Notes: generated by a model not told the origin, from the letters alone. DNA of 6,930 nucleotides from Acidobacteriota bacterium (GCA_003509065.1 DODG01000016.1:1-6930); one strand, 5' to 3'. Positions 1 through 6,483 are shown, counted from the stretch's first letter. Translations and numbers: made by a program.

Positions 1-1002
1 AGCGGGAAGTTAGCTTGCGCCTCTGCCCGAAGTGCAGATCGTTTACAAGCATTCGGAGAGCAGTTCGGTATCAATTCCCTTTATAAGGACTATCGGGAAA
101 TGTTTGCGCGTGAAAAACCAGACCTCGTGCACCTAAATACACCGCCTAACATTCGGTTGGAAGTCCTGGAAGCAGCAGAGTCAGCCGGTGTATCCGCGGT
201 GATTATGGAAAAGCCGCTCGCGATACAAGGGGAAGACTATTTGGCAATTAAGGAATTTTGCCAAGGCAGCAAGGTCAAGGTCGCAATTAATCATCAGCTT
301 CATTTTCACCCCCGTCGTTTTGAACTACAAAAAATTGTCGAGGATGGCAATCTGGGAGAGATGCGCTTTATAACCGCCGGCTGTGGTATGAATCTTGCAT
401 TTCAGGGCACTCACACGCTTCAAGCAATTGGCGCATTCCATCCAAAGGGTAAACCTCAGCGTGTGTTTGGGCAGATTTCGGGTGCAGGAAGTGAGACGCA
501 TCGAGTCGATGTTTGTGGGACGTTTCCAACGATGGTTGTGGGAAATCTAGAAGATACGCCTCAGAAGCATTTTGCGCCTGGATGCGCCCAAGCCATCATC
601 GATTTTGATGATGGCGTACAAGCCTTGCTGCAATCGGGGGAAATTGCGCCTAAAGTTGGTCGAGAGGCTATCAATACCCATAAGTATGTCACTGTATATG
701 GATCGAAAGGGCATGTGCGTTGGACGATGTGGTCTTGGGAGGTTTTGGTAGATGGTAAATCGCAGGGGGGCACTCACGAGTATTGGGATGAAGATATTCT
801 AGGCCAAGCTAGAATGACAGAGGCGATGCTCGATTGGATAGGAGACGACAGAGCAGTTCATCCGTTATGTTTCGATCGGGCTCATCTGGACTTTAATATT
901 ATTTTGGCGATATATATGAGTGGTCTTCAAAATCGGATGGTAGATCTACCGGTTGAGCCAGAGCTGAATTTGATTAATAAGATGCGTGCCGCGTTAAGTT
1001 GA
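1..1002 (+). CDS. Gfo/Idh/MocA-family NAD(P)-dependent oxidoreductase, 5' end missing
   Basis: The reading frame is open from the first base to the TGA at 1000-1002, giving 333 visible residues. The ATG at 100 is internal, because the family fold continues upstream of it (SADRLQAFGEQFGI, then YKDYREMF). About 30 N-terminal residues, including the glycine-rich dinucleotide loop, lie outside the window. Visible family marks are the Rossmann segment DLVHLNTPPN, the signature VIMEKPLA with its catalytic-type lysine, and the following NHQLHFHPRRFELQKIVEDGNLGEMRFI, which opens the C-terminal alpha/beta substrate domain. Members oxidise or reduce sugars, inositols and similar polyols with NAD(P). 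A histidine in QGTHTLQAI sits where the family usually has G-x-H-x-x-D, but the aspartate position is Q. The neighbouring lactonase and fucose mutarotase make a sugar dehydrogenase producing a lactone plausible; the substrate cannot be read from the sequence. Confidence 0.88.
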   Translation, partial: SGKLACASARSADRLQAFGEQFGINSLYKDYREMFAREKPDLVHLNTPPNIRLEVLEAAESAGVSAVIMEKPLAIQGEDYLAIKEFCQGSKVKVAINHQLHFHPRRFELQKIVEDGNLGEMRFITAGCGMNLAFQGTHTLQAIGAFHPKGKPQRVFGQISGAGSETHRVDVCGTFPTMVVGNLEDTPQKHFAPGCAQAIIDFDDGVQALLQSGEIAPKVGREAINTHKYVTVYGSKGHVRWTMWSWEVLVDGKSQGGTHEYWDEDILGQARMTEAMLDWIGDDRAVHPLCFDRAHLDFNIILAIYMSGLQNRMVDLPVEPELNLINKMRAALS

Positions 1003-1162
1003 AAGCGACTTAGAGATGTGGGCTCGGTTTTACCACTGATTTCTTTACGCCACTCTGAAAACGACTCAAATAAGAATTATCTGTCACTGAGTATTGGGCA
1101 GAATGTTTCGCAGTAACCATTGGTTGAGTTGGGGTTAATAAGAACTGATTATTGACATCTTA

Positions 1163-1191
1163 TTTCCAGTAATTCGATCGAATCATATTAT
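1163..1191 (+). promoter_or_regulatory. Candidate sigma70-like promoter of the lactonase gene
   Basis: TTTCCA (1163-1168, 4 of 6 matches to TTGACA) is followed by a 17-bp spacer and TATTAT (1186-1191, 5 of 6 matches to TATAAT). Transcription would start about 7 bases after the -10, near 1198-1199, only two or three bases before the ATG at 1201. That agrees with the lack of any Shine-Dalgarno sequence before this gene. The better -35 match, TTGACA at 1152-1157, has no acceptable -10 at the right distance. This is a reading by eye. Confidence 0.5.
1172..1183. promoter_or_regulatory. Perfect 12-bp palindrome, candidate operator
   Basis: ATTCGATCGAAT is a perfect dyad lying entirely inside the spacer of the candidate promoter at 1163-1191. 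A repressor bound there would block RNA polymerase. The 12-bp dyad itself is directly visible; the operator role is inferred. The regulator family cannot be named, and no regulator gene is in the window. Confidence 0.45.
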
Positions 1192-1200
1192 TGACCATAA

Positions 1201-2052
1201 ATGAAAATTGTCGACAGCCATCAGCATTTTTGGGATCTCTCTCGATTCAATTATGAGTGGATGGGCGCGGATTCTCCTTTACGAGTTAATCGATCGCCAA
1301 GCGAGTTGAGATCACTCATCAATGCCGCTAATGTTGAATACACCGTGTTGATTCAAGCCCATTCGTCAGTAGAAGAAACTCGCTGGTTGCTTGAGATTGC
1401 AAACGAGCAGAATTTTGTTTTGGGTGTGACTGGATGGGTGGATTTGACTGACCCTAAGGTCGGAAATGTCCTCGACCGCCTGCAGGAAAATAAGTACCTA
1501 AAAGGTGTCCGACATATATGGGAAGACGAGTCGGATCCGTCCTGGCTATTTACTTCCGGCGCAGTCGAAGGACTAAAGGAAGTGCAGCGGAGAGACTTGA
1601 TCTATGAATTTCTAGTTCGTCCTCCCAATCTTAAATACATTCCAAGAATAATGGAACAAGTCCCAGATCTTCGGGCGGTTGTCGATCATATTGCTAAGCC
1701 CGCTATTTCGGAGAAAAAAAGAGAACCTTGGTTATCGGATTTGGGGGAGGTAGCAAAGTGCGGCGATTTGTTTTGTAAGATATCAGGAATGGTGACAGAG
1801 GCCGATCATTTAAATTGGAGCATAGATGAATTAAAGCCCTATGTTAACGATGTGTTGGGGTTATTCGATTACGACCGACTTATGTTCGGAACTGATTGGC
1901 CCGTCTGCACACTTGCTGCAAGTTACGAATCTGTAGTGCAAGTAGGCCAAACACTTCTCAATGATGTTCCCGAGGAAGGCAAGGCATTGATACTGCGTGA
2001 CACAGCAATCGACTTTTATCGTCTGGATGTTCCCAAAGAGATTGGATCATAG
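1201..2052 (+). CDS. COG3618 amidohydrolase, probable L-fuconolactonase
   Basis: A complete 283-residue amidohydrolase_2-type TIM-barrel protein of normal length for COG3618 lactonases. It begins with the metal-site motif DSHQHFWD (H7-x-H9). Next come KGVRH (101-105), VVDHIAKP (160-167, H163), KISGMVTE (193-200) and MFGTDWPVC (228-236, D232 the expected catalytic aspartate). The end is the family-typical DFYRL. COG3618 includes characterised L-fucono-1,5-lactonases, which open the lactone made by L-fucose dehydrogenase to L-fuconate, as well as lactonases for L-rhamnonate and related acids. The adjacent FucU-type mutarotase favours the fucose assignment. The start is fixed by homology and by an in-frame TAA immediately before the ATG (1198-1200). 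No ribosome binding site is present, consistent with a nearly leaderless mRNA. Its stop overlaps the 3' end of the convergent mutarotase gene. Confidence 0.85.
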   Translation: MKIVDSHQHFWDLSRFNYEWMGADSPLRVNRSPSELRSLINAANVEYTVLIQAHSSVEETRWLLEIANEQNFVLGVTGWVDLTDPKVGNVLDRLQENKYLKGVRHIWEDESDPSWLFTSGAVEGLKEVQRRDLIYEFLVRPPNLKYIPRIMEQVPDLRAVVDHIAKPAISEKKREPWLSDLGEVAKCGDLFCKISGMVTEADHLNWSIDELKPYVNDVLGLFDYDRLMFGTDWPVCTLAASYESVVQVGQTLLNDVPEEGKALILRDTAIDFYRLDVPKEIGS

Positions 2053-2508
2053 TATTTGACCGTCGACGCCAATAGCTCCTTTTGTCATCAAAAAATCGGC
2101 ATAAGCCCGACGCTCACCTGTCACAATTACAACAAAAGCATTCCGAGCTCTGTCATAAAACTCATGCCTTTCTAAGGACTGAAGAGGCCAGTCTCGGCCG
2201 GAATATTGTCTCATAGCACTTCGAAATTCGTCATGAACTTCTAAGGTTCGTTCGGGTTGATCTACAACTTGCATATGGTGGGTGGGTGCTGCCACAAAAC
2301 TGTCAAGCGGAAACACAGAAAATATTGCTTTTGCTGCGATGATGATGTCAGTGCCATCAAGTCTAATTGGCGAACCCATCGCCGTATCTGCGGCCACTGA
2401 CTCTGCTGGAAAGTTTACGTCTACAAGGGCCAATTCATCGCCATGACCCATAGACCTAAGAGCATAGAGCAGTTCACCATTTAGCATTGGATCAATATTT
2501 ATTAACAT
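2047..2508 (-). CDS. fucU: RbsD/FucU-family sugar mutarotase, probable L-fucose mutarotase
   Basis: A complete 153-residue cytosolic protein of the RbsD/FucU family, which interconverts alpha and beta anomers of fucose or, in the RbsD branch, pyranose and furanose forms of ribose. The N-terminal MLNGELLYALRSMGHGDELALVD carries the conserved general acid/base histidine as H22, followed by D24 and D30. The C-terminal block TGERRAYADFLMTKG (130-144) and Y118 fit the FucU branch better than RbsD, as does the length, since RbsD is usually a little shorter. A mutarotase supplies the anomer used by the next enzyme, here perhaps the dehydrogenase whose lactone product the convergent lactonase opens. 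The gene lies 44 bp downstream of the PfkB kinase on the same strand, so both are probably cotranscribed. Its TGA (2047-2049) lies inside the last codons of the lactonase gene. Confidence 0.87.
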   Translation of the reverse strand: MLINIDPMLNGELLYALRSMGHGDELALVDVNFPAESVAADTAMGSPIRLDGTDIIIAAKAIFSVFPLDSFVAAPTHHMQVVDQPERTLEVHDEFRSAMRQYSGRDWPLQSLERHEFYDRARNAFVVIVTGERRAYADFLMTKGAIGVDGQIL

Positions 2509-2514
2509 AGATTT

Positions 2515-2519
2515 TCTCC
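2515..2519 (-). promoter_or_regulatory. Ribosome binding site of the fucU gene
   Basis: On the minus strand GGAGA stands 6 bases before the ATG at 2508. It supports this start and independent translation initiation inside the kinase-mutarotase transcript. Confidence 0.7.
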
Positions 2520-2552
2520 ACCCTGCAGGTAATTTAAATTATTGTCCTCATC

Positions 2553-3482
2553 TTAGAGCTCGTTTTTCCACGGTGGGTCCGCCCCGGGCCGTGAACAGGT
2601 GATTGCTGCGGCACGAGTTCCCAAATGCAGGCAATTCTCAAGATCACTGACAGTAAGAGTCTGTATAGATGCCAAAGAAAGTTTCCCCAACTTGCTTAAC
2701 TGAGTGAGCATGCCAGCATGAAAACTGTCGCCCGCTCCAATACTGTCTTTGACATCTATGCGTTCCGATTCCGAAAAGACTTCATGCTGGTTGGTGATAC
2801 CCCAGGCACCAGTTCCACCGTCGGTAAGGAATACGACCGAGACGCCGTGCCCCAAACACATTTGGGAGAATTCTCTCCAACTTTTTGATGGGAAAAGCCA
2901 AGCGAGATCCGAAAGGCTAACTTTTACAATGTCAGCGCATTCAAGAAATATGGCAAATCGACTGCGAAAAGTTTCTGGATCCGAAATTAACGAAGGGCGA
3001 ATATTCGGATCCAGCGTGATCAACCGATTACCTGATTCTTTCTGCATGAAATTTATTAACGTAGTAGCTATTGGTTCGGTTGCGAGCGCAGTAGAACCAA
3101 ATAACAATGCTTCGACAGAAGAAGGAAATGAACGAGGGATATGATCTGGTTGCAACAAGGTCGCTGCTGTGTCATCCATATAAAATTGATAACTTGTTTC
3201 TTTCTCTTTCGTTTCTGGAGAAACGAACGCTAGACTGGTTGGCGCTTGACTCCGAAAAATATAGGCTGGGTCAACACTATTTTTCTTCAGATAAGAGATA
3301 AGCATTTCGCCAAAAAAGTCGGTTGATATCGCCCCCAAAAATCCAGTGTGGATACCCAGTCGACCTAAAGCAATTGCGGTATTAAAAGGCGAGCCACCAG
3401 GAACAGGCCTGAATACCGTCGCTCCGCTGGCGTCTTCTTTCGGTATAAGATCAATTAGGGATTCGCCGAAACAAAGTATCAT
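2553..3482 (-). CDS. PfkB-family sugar kinase, fructokinase-like
   Basis: A 309-residue PfkB/ribokinase-superfamily kinase, the usual length for fructokinases, that phosphorylates a sugar with ATP in the cytosol. Starting from MILCFGESLIDLIP, it shows the substrate-side motif PGGSPFNTAIALGRLG (28-43), DPNIRP (158-163), LTDGGTGAWG (219-228) and the second PfkB signature DSIGAGDSFHAG (246-257), with D252 the expected catalytic base in the GAGD anion hole. The tail CSRPGADPP is also typical. PFN after GG and DPNIRP are typical of fructokinase-type members, but the actual sugar is not proven. An in-frame TTG at 3557 would add 25 residues. I reject it because the family begins at MILCFGE and the extension runs across the divergent promoter region. 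Only a weak GGA lies upstream of the chosen ATG. It is first in a likely two-gene operon with the mutarotase. The classical oxidative fucose route needs no sugar kinase. Confidence 0.85.
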   Translation of the reverse strand: MILCFGESLIDLIPKEDASGATVFRPVPGGSPFNTAIALGRLGIHTGFLGAISTDFFGEMLISYLKKNSVDPAYIFRSQAPTSLAFVSPETKEKETSYQFYMDDTAATLLQPDHIPRSFPSSVEALLFGSTALATEPIATTLINFMQKESGNRLITLDPNIRPSLISDPETFRSRFAIFLECADIVKVSLSDLAWLFPSKSWREFSQMCLGHGVSVVFLTDGGTGAWGITNQHEVFSESERIDVKDSIGAGDSFHAGMLTQLSKLGKLSLASIQTLTVSDLENCLHLGTRAAAITCSRPGADPPWKNEL

Positions 3483-3593
3483 CAATGGGATTCCACAATA
3501 CGGAATGTGACATGGAAAAAGAAGTATATCGTGTGGTGTCGCCGAGAGAACCAACAAAATACATTAGTGATTATGAAATCGCGAAAGAGTTCC
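3483..3593. promoter_or_regulatory. Divergent intergenic region between the sugar kinase and the M81 peptidase
   Basis: These 111 bp must hold the start signals for both divergent genes. On the minus strand TATACT (3523-3528) is a fair -10, 40 bases before the kinase ATG, but no good -35 stands at 16-18 bp spacing. An imperfect dyad, ATTCC-N7-GGAAT (3490-3506), lies between that -10 and the kinase start and could be an operator. I see no convincing promoter for the plus-strand gene. Confidence 0.4.
3584..3589 (+). promoter_or_regulatory. Probable ribosome binding site of the M81 gene
   Basis: AAAGAG ends 4 bases before the ATG at 3594. It is a weak and close site, but the in-frame alternatives (GTG at 3507, ATG at 3573) have none, so it favours 3594 as the start. 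Confidence 0.45.
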
Positions 3594-5063
3594 ATGAATA
3601 ATTTTCGTGTCGCGATCGGGCAGATCTATCAAGAGACCAATAGTTTCTCGCCTCGTTTAACGGGAATCGCTGATTTTCGAAGTCGATATCTCCTGAAGGG
3701 GACTCAGTTAATAGACGACTTGCGGGGAACCCAAACTGAGATTGGTGGTTTTGTCCAGGTCTTAGAGCACGCTAATGTGACTGTGATTCCGACCGTTGCG
3801 GCCTGGGCGATGCCAGGTGGAAGAGTCGAAAAAGATGCATACGAGTTGTTGTCGCAGGAACTCCTAAAAAGTATTCAAAGGCAGACACAACTAGATGGTG
3901 TTCTTCTGTCGTTACATGGGGCCATGCTTGCAGAACACTTGGACGATGCAGATGGCCAATTGCTCGAAGAGGTGCGACAAGTCATAGGTCCAGATTGCTA
4001 CGTAGTGGTGGCGTTAGATTGGCATGCTAATTTGACTGATCAAATGCTCAACGCAGCTGATATTGTGGTTGGCTATAAAACTTATCCTCACCAAGATTTA
4101 TTTGAAACGGGGCAACGTGCCGCACGTCGAATGTTAGAGTTTTTGGATGAAAGGAAGCATCGACACTGCCATGTAAAGCGTATTCCATTAATTGCTCCCG
4201 TTCTTACCTCGCAATCGGAGCGTCAACCCATGAAGAAAGTCATCGCGTCTTTTGATGAATTGGAGGGTAAATATCCCGATGTGACTGCTTCTATATTTCT
4301 TACTCAGCCATGGCTTGACATAGAAGACTTTGCATCAACTGCTGTTTTATATTTTGGCAAGTCCATCGATGCCCGTGATCGATTTGATTCAGTCATCGAC
4401 GACTTATGGAATCGACGGGAAGAGTTTCTGATTGATGTACCCGAGACATCGAGTGCGATTGATCAAGCGTTATCGGAAGATATTTCTCCCGTCATTGTTG
4501 TTGATCTTGGAGACGTTGTTTTAGCAGGTGCTCCAGGAACTGGGACGAAGCTATTTGAGCAAATTCACGATCATCCTGGCCAGCCAAGAGCGGTGTTGCC
4601 ACTTTGTGCGCCAGAACTTGTTTCTCATTGGAAGGGTTGTGAACGTGGTCAGGAGGTGTCCGGAAACATCGAAAACGTGGAAGGGGATATGGTAGAAATT
4701 TCTGGTCGGATAGTGCGAGTCTCAGATGAAAAATATCGTTTAGGCGGTATGTTTTTGTCAGGTATTGAGTTTGATCCAGGCACTAGAATCGTTTTGAAGG
4801 TCGATCATGTGACCGTTGTGCTGACGAGTATTCCGGAGTCAGCACAAGATCCCAATTTTTATACTTCATTGGGAATCGATCTCAAAAATCTACAAATCAT
4901 TGTTGTTAAGTCTCACAACACGTTTAAACCTGCTTACGCGGAAGTCACGCAGACGATTAAATACGCCGATACCCCAGGAGCTACCACTATAGATCTTTCG
5001 TTGCTGCCTTATGAAAAATTACCTAGGCCGTTGTTTCCTCTGGATACGGAAGGATTTTTTTGA
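3594..5063 (+). CDS. M81-family metallopeptidase (MlrC/DUF1485 type)
   Basis: A 489-residue protein of normal length for the M81 family, whose named member MlrC (microcystinase C) hydrolyses linearised microcystin and its tetrapeptide. The N-terminal domain opens with RVAIGQIYQETNSFSP (ETN 14-16), followed by LSLHGAM (105-111), VALDWHANLTDQM (139-151, candidate metal ligands D142 and H144) and YKTYPHQD (161-168). The C-terminal domain ends with VVKSHNTFKPAY (437-448) and RPLFPLD (478-484). The usual D-N-P-G-G-G-A-P-G-D segment is altered here to LGDVVLAGAPGTGT (about 305-318). No signal peptide is seen, so it is cytosolic. Microcystin is an unlikely substrate; many relatives sit in uptake and catabolic clusters and have unknown amide or peptide substrates. 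Starting at 3594 matches the family N-terminus and avoids running through the divergent promoter region. It is divergent from the kinase and convergent with the AnmK-like gene. Confidence 0.85.
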   Translation: MNNFRVAIGQIYQETNSFSPRLTGIADFRSRYLLKGTQLIDDLRGTQTEIGGFVQVLEHANVTVIPTVAAWAMPGGRVEKDAYELLSQELLKSIQRQTQLDGVLLSLHGAMLAEHLDDADGQLLEEVRQVIGPDCYVVVALDWHANLTDQMLNAADIVVGYKTYPHQDLFETGQRAARRMLEFLDERKHRHCHVKRIPLIAPVLTSQSERQPMKKVIASFDELEGKYPDVTASIFLTQPWLDIEDFASTAVLYFGKSIDARDRFDSVIDDLWNRREEFLIDVPETSSAIDQALSEDISPVIVVDLGDVVLAGAPGTGTKLFEQIHDHPGQPRAVLPLCAPELVSHWKGCERGQEVSGNIENVEGDMVEISGRIVRVSDEKYRLGGMFLSGIEFDPGTRIVLKVDHVTVVLTSIPESAQDPNFYTSLGIDLKNLQIIVVKSHNTFKPAYAEVTQTIKYADTPGATTIDLSLLPYEKLPRPLFPLDTEGFF

Positions 5064-5161
5064 TCGTAAATTGTTAGAGACCGCGACCAAAAGCAGGAAT
5101 TAGATTACTAAAATAGCTATTAACAAGTCTGGCTGAAGCCTACCACCCTGCAGCGATTCCA
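5064..5161. other. Convergent intergenic gap without a clear terminator
   Basis: The 98 bp lie between two convergent stop codons. A 10-bp palindrome AATAGCTATT (5112-5121) and a tiny GGCT-GA-AGCC hairpin (5131-5140) are present, but neither is followed by a T-run on either strand. The run of seven Ts at 5055-5061 belongs to the last codons of the M81 gene and has no stem before it. Confidence 0.5.
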
Positions 5162-6397
5162 CTACATTGGTTGGACACCCTGCGCTTTCCAAGGAGCGTA
5201 AGAAACTTTACCAAGAATAGTATATTGTGAAGCGTGAGAAGCAGCAGGGATGTTATTGGCAATTTTATTGATAGTAGAGAATGCGAGTGTAGAAAATTTT
5301 AATGCCTCCTTAAATTCAGGCGGAATCCCAATTTCTGAAGATAGCAAGAGAGTAATATTGCTCGGTAATTTCTCTTGGATATATCGCATGATCTGTTTGT
5401 TTTTCACACCGCCACCGCTCGCATACATGTAGCCAACTTCATCTAACGCCTCTTTTGGCACATTGTCACTTAGGCTGATCGCCACCGCCTCTGCGGTAAA
5501 CGCGCAAAGAGTCGCCATGATATCTTCTGTTGTTGTGTTTGGGTGTCGCGCAAATAGCTCTTCACAATATTTCATAGAAAAATCATTTCTTGGCCAAAGC
5601 GATCTCGGGATCGCTCTTTGAAAGTAAGGGTGGTTTTTCAGATCGGCCATCATTTTGTCATTAACCATCCCGTTAGCCGCTATTGCGCCGTCGGCATCCC
5701 AAGGTTGGTTGAGCAAATGTTTTGCGCCATTATCCGATAAGATGTTGCCGGGCCCGGTATCACAGGCCACCATTTTTCGACGATCTTTATGCGCAAGATG
5801 TGCATTTGCGATGCCGCCAATATTTAATGTTAGTGTCGGATTTTCACGATCTCTAAACAAAATAAAATCTAGGTACTGCATTAAGGGAGCGGCACTCCCC
5901 CCCCAGACATGGTCGCCTTGGCGGAAATTAGTAACTGTAGTGATATTGGTAAGGCCAGCAATCACTGACGTATCACCAATCTGATAGCCTGCAGGGTAGG
6001 GGCCATTGAGCCACCTACCGACATAATCATTTTTTTGGGTAGCGGTTAGCTGGTTTATTTTGTCGTGGGCAGGTGGTTCTTGATAAATTGTCTGCCCGTC
6101 TACGCCGAGTACTTCTATGTTTTTCGGATCGATGTTGTGATCGTCCATGAACTGGTTGGCGGACTCCGCGAATACAGCGCCAGCGATATAAGTCAATCTT
6201 GTCAGATCTTTCATATCTACTTTATTGTCAAAGGCATCAAGAATGATCTTTTCTACTTGTTTTGGCCAGGGGAAGGATTTGCCTGCGAGAAATTTTGGCG
6301 GTCTTGGGAATCCATCCTCCGCTATTTCAGTTTCCGCAAGAACTACGTCGATTCCGTCAAAAGAAGAACCGCTGTTCATGCCCATGATTAACGACAT
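5162..6397 (-). CDS. Divergent AnmK-family (anhydro-N-acetylmuramic acid kinase-like) sugar kinase
   Basis: A 411-residue kinase of the AnmK family, ASKHA fold. AnmK opens and phosphorylates 1,6-anhydro-MurNAc in cell-wall recycling; levoglucosan kinase is a homologue acting on another 1,6-anhydro sugar. Motifs in order: GMNSGSSFDGID (6-17, phosphate-1-like, normally MSGTS), VDGQTIYQ (99-106), GYQIGD (137-142), NFRQGDHVWGGSAAPL (157-172, with D162 at the catalytic-base position), LNIGGIAN (191-198), DTGPGN (213-218), DADG (234-237), PYF (257-259), SGGGVKN (327-333) and a KEALKFSTLA-like helix near the C-terminus. The normal PPKSTGRE segment after PYF is replaced by IPRSLWPRNDF (263-273), so the substrate may not be anhydro-MurNAc. 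The start is the ATG at 6397 behind a strong GGAGG; an in-frame TTG four codons upstream falls on that site and is rejected. No MurNAc-6-phosphate etherase gene is in the window. Confidence 0.8.
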   Translation of the reverse strand: MSLIMGMNSGSSFDGIDVVLAETEIAEDGFPRPPKFLAGKSFPWPKQVEKIILDAFDNKVDMKDLTRLTYIAGAVFAESANQFMDDHNIDPKNIEVLGVDGQTIYQEPPAHDKINQLTATQKNDYVGRWLNGPYPAGYQIGDTSVIAGLTNITTVTNFRQGDHVWGGSAAPLMQYLDFILFRDRENPTLTLNIGGIANAHLAHKDRRKMVACDTGPGNILSDNGAKHLLNQPWDADGAIAANGMVNDKMMADLKNHPYFQRAIPRSLWPRNDFSMKYCEELFARHPNTTTEDIMATLCAFTAEAVAISLSDNVPKEALDEVGYMYASGGGVKNKQIMRYIQEKLPSNITLLLSSEIGIPPEFKEALKFSTLAFSTINKIANNIPAASHASQYTILGKVSYAPWKAQGVQPM

Positions 6398-6402
6398 ACC
6401 AG

Positions 6403-6407
6403 CCTCC
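6403..6407 (-). promoter_or_regulatory. Strong ribosome binding site of the AnmK-like gene
   Basis: GGAGG on the minus strand, 5 bases before the ATG at 6397. It decides this start over the TTG at 6409, whose first base position overlaps the site. Confidence 0.8.
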
Positions 6408-6414
6408 AATACAT

Positions 6415-6427
6415 GCCCCTTTAGGGC
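6415..6427 (-). repeat. Small GC hairpin just upstream of the ribosome binding site
   Basis: On the minus strand GCCC-TAAAG-GGGC can form a 4-bp stem ending 7 bases before the GGAGG. It is too short for a terminator and may be chance; if real, it would sit in the leader of the AnmK-like mRNA. Confidence 0.3.
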
Positions 6428-6483
6428 TAATTGAAACGAACGATGAGACGACTAGAGTCAGAGTTTATTTCAAATCACAATTC

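Noticed and set aside
100..102. ATG as the start of the oxidoreductase gene
   Set aside because: The frame is open to base 1 and the upstream residues fit the Rossmann domain, so this methionine is internal and the gene is cut by the window edge.
547..777. Minus-strand open frames inside the oxidoreductase gene
   Set aside because: Overlapping antisense frames with no conserved features; the plus-strand protein explains the sequence.
1003..1150. Terminator after the oxidoreductase gene
   Set aside because: Only weak complementary pairs were found, such as GTGG/CCAC at 1018-1036 and AACCA-T-TGGTT at 1115-1125, and none is followed by a T-run.
1152..1157. TTGACA as the -35 of the lactonase promoter
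   Set aside because: At 16-18 bp spacing the -10 position falls in the GC-containing palindrome (around CGATCG), which is not a -10 sequence.
2749..3301. Plus-strand open frames inside the sugar kinase gene
   Set aside because: They are antisense shadows of a clear PfkB gene, with no recognisable domain or start signal.
3483..3557. N-terminal extension of the sugar kinase from a TTG at 3557
   Set aside because: The 25 extra residues match no PfkB feature and would fill the divergent promoter region; MILCFGE at 3482 is the family start.
3507..3593. N-terminal extension of the M81 protein from a GTG at 3507 or ATG at 3573
   Set aside because: The extra residues are basic and unlike the family N-terminus, neither start has a ribosome binding site, and the first would overlap the kinase promoter region.
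5055..5061. T-run as part of an intrinsic terminator of the M81 gene
   Set aside because: It encodes the final phenylalanine codons and has no GC-rich stem immediately before it.
5655..6434. Plus-strand open frames opposite the AnmK-like gene
   Set aside because: They have no family motifs and lie antisense to a protein with motifs along its whole length.
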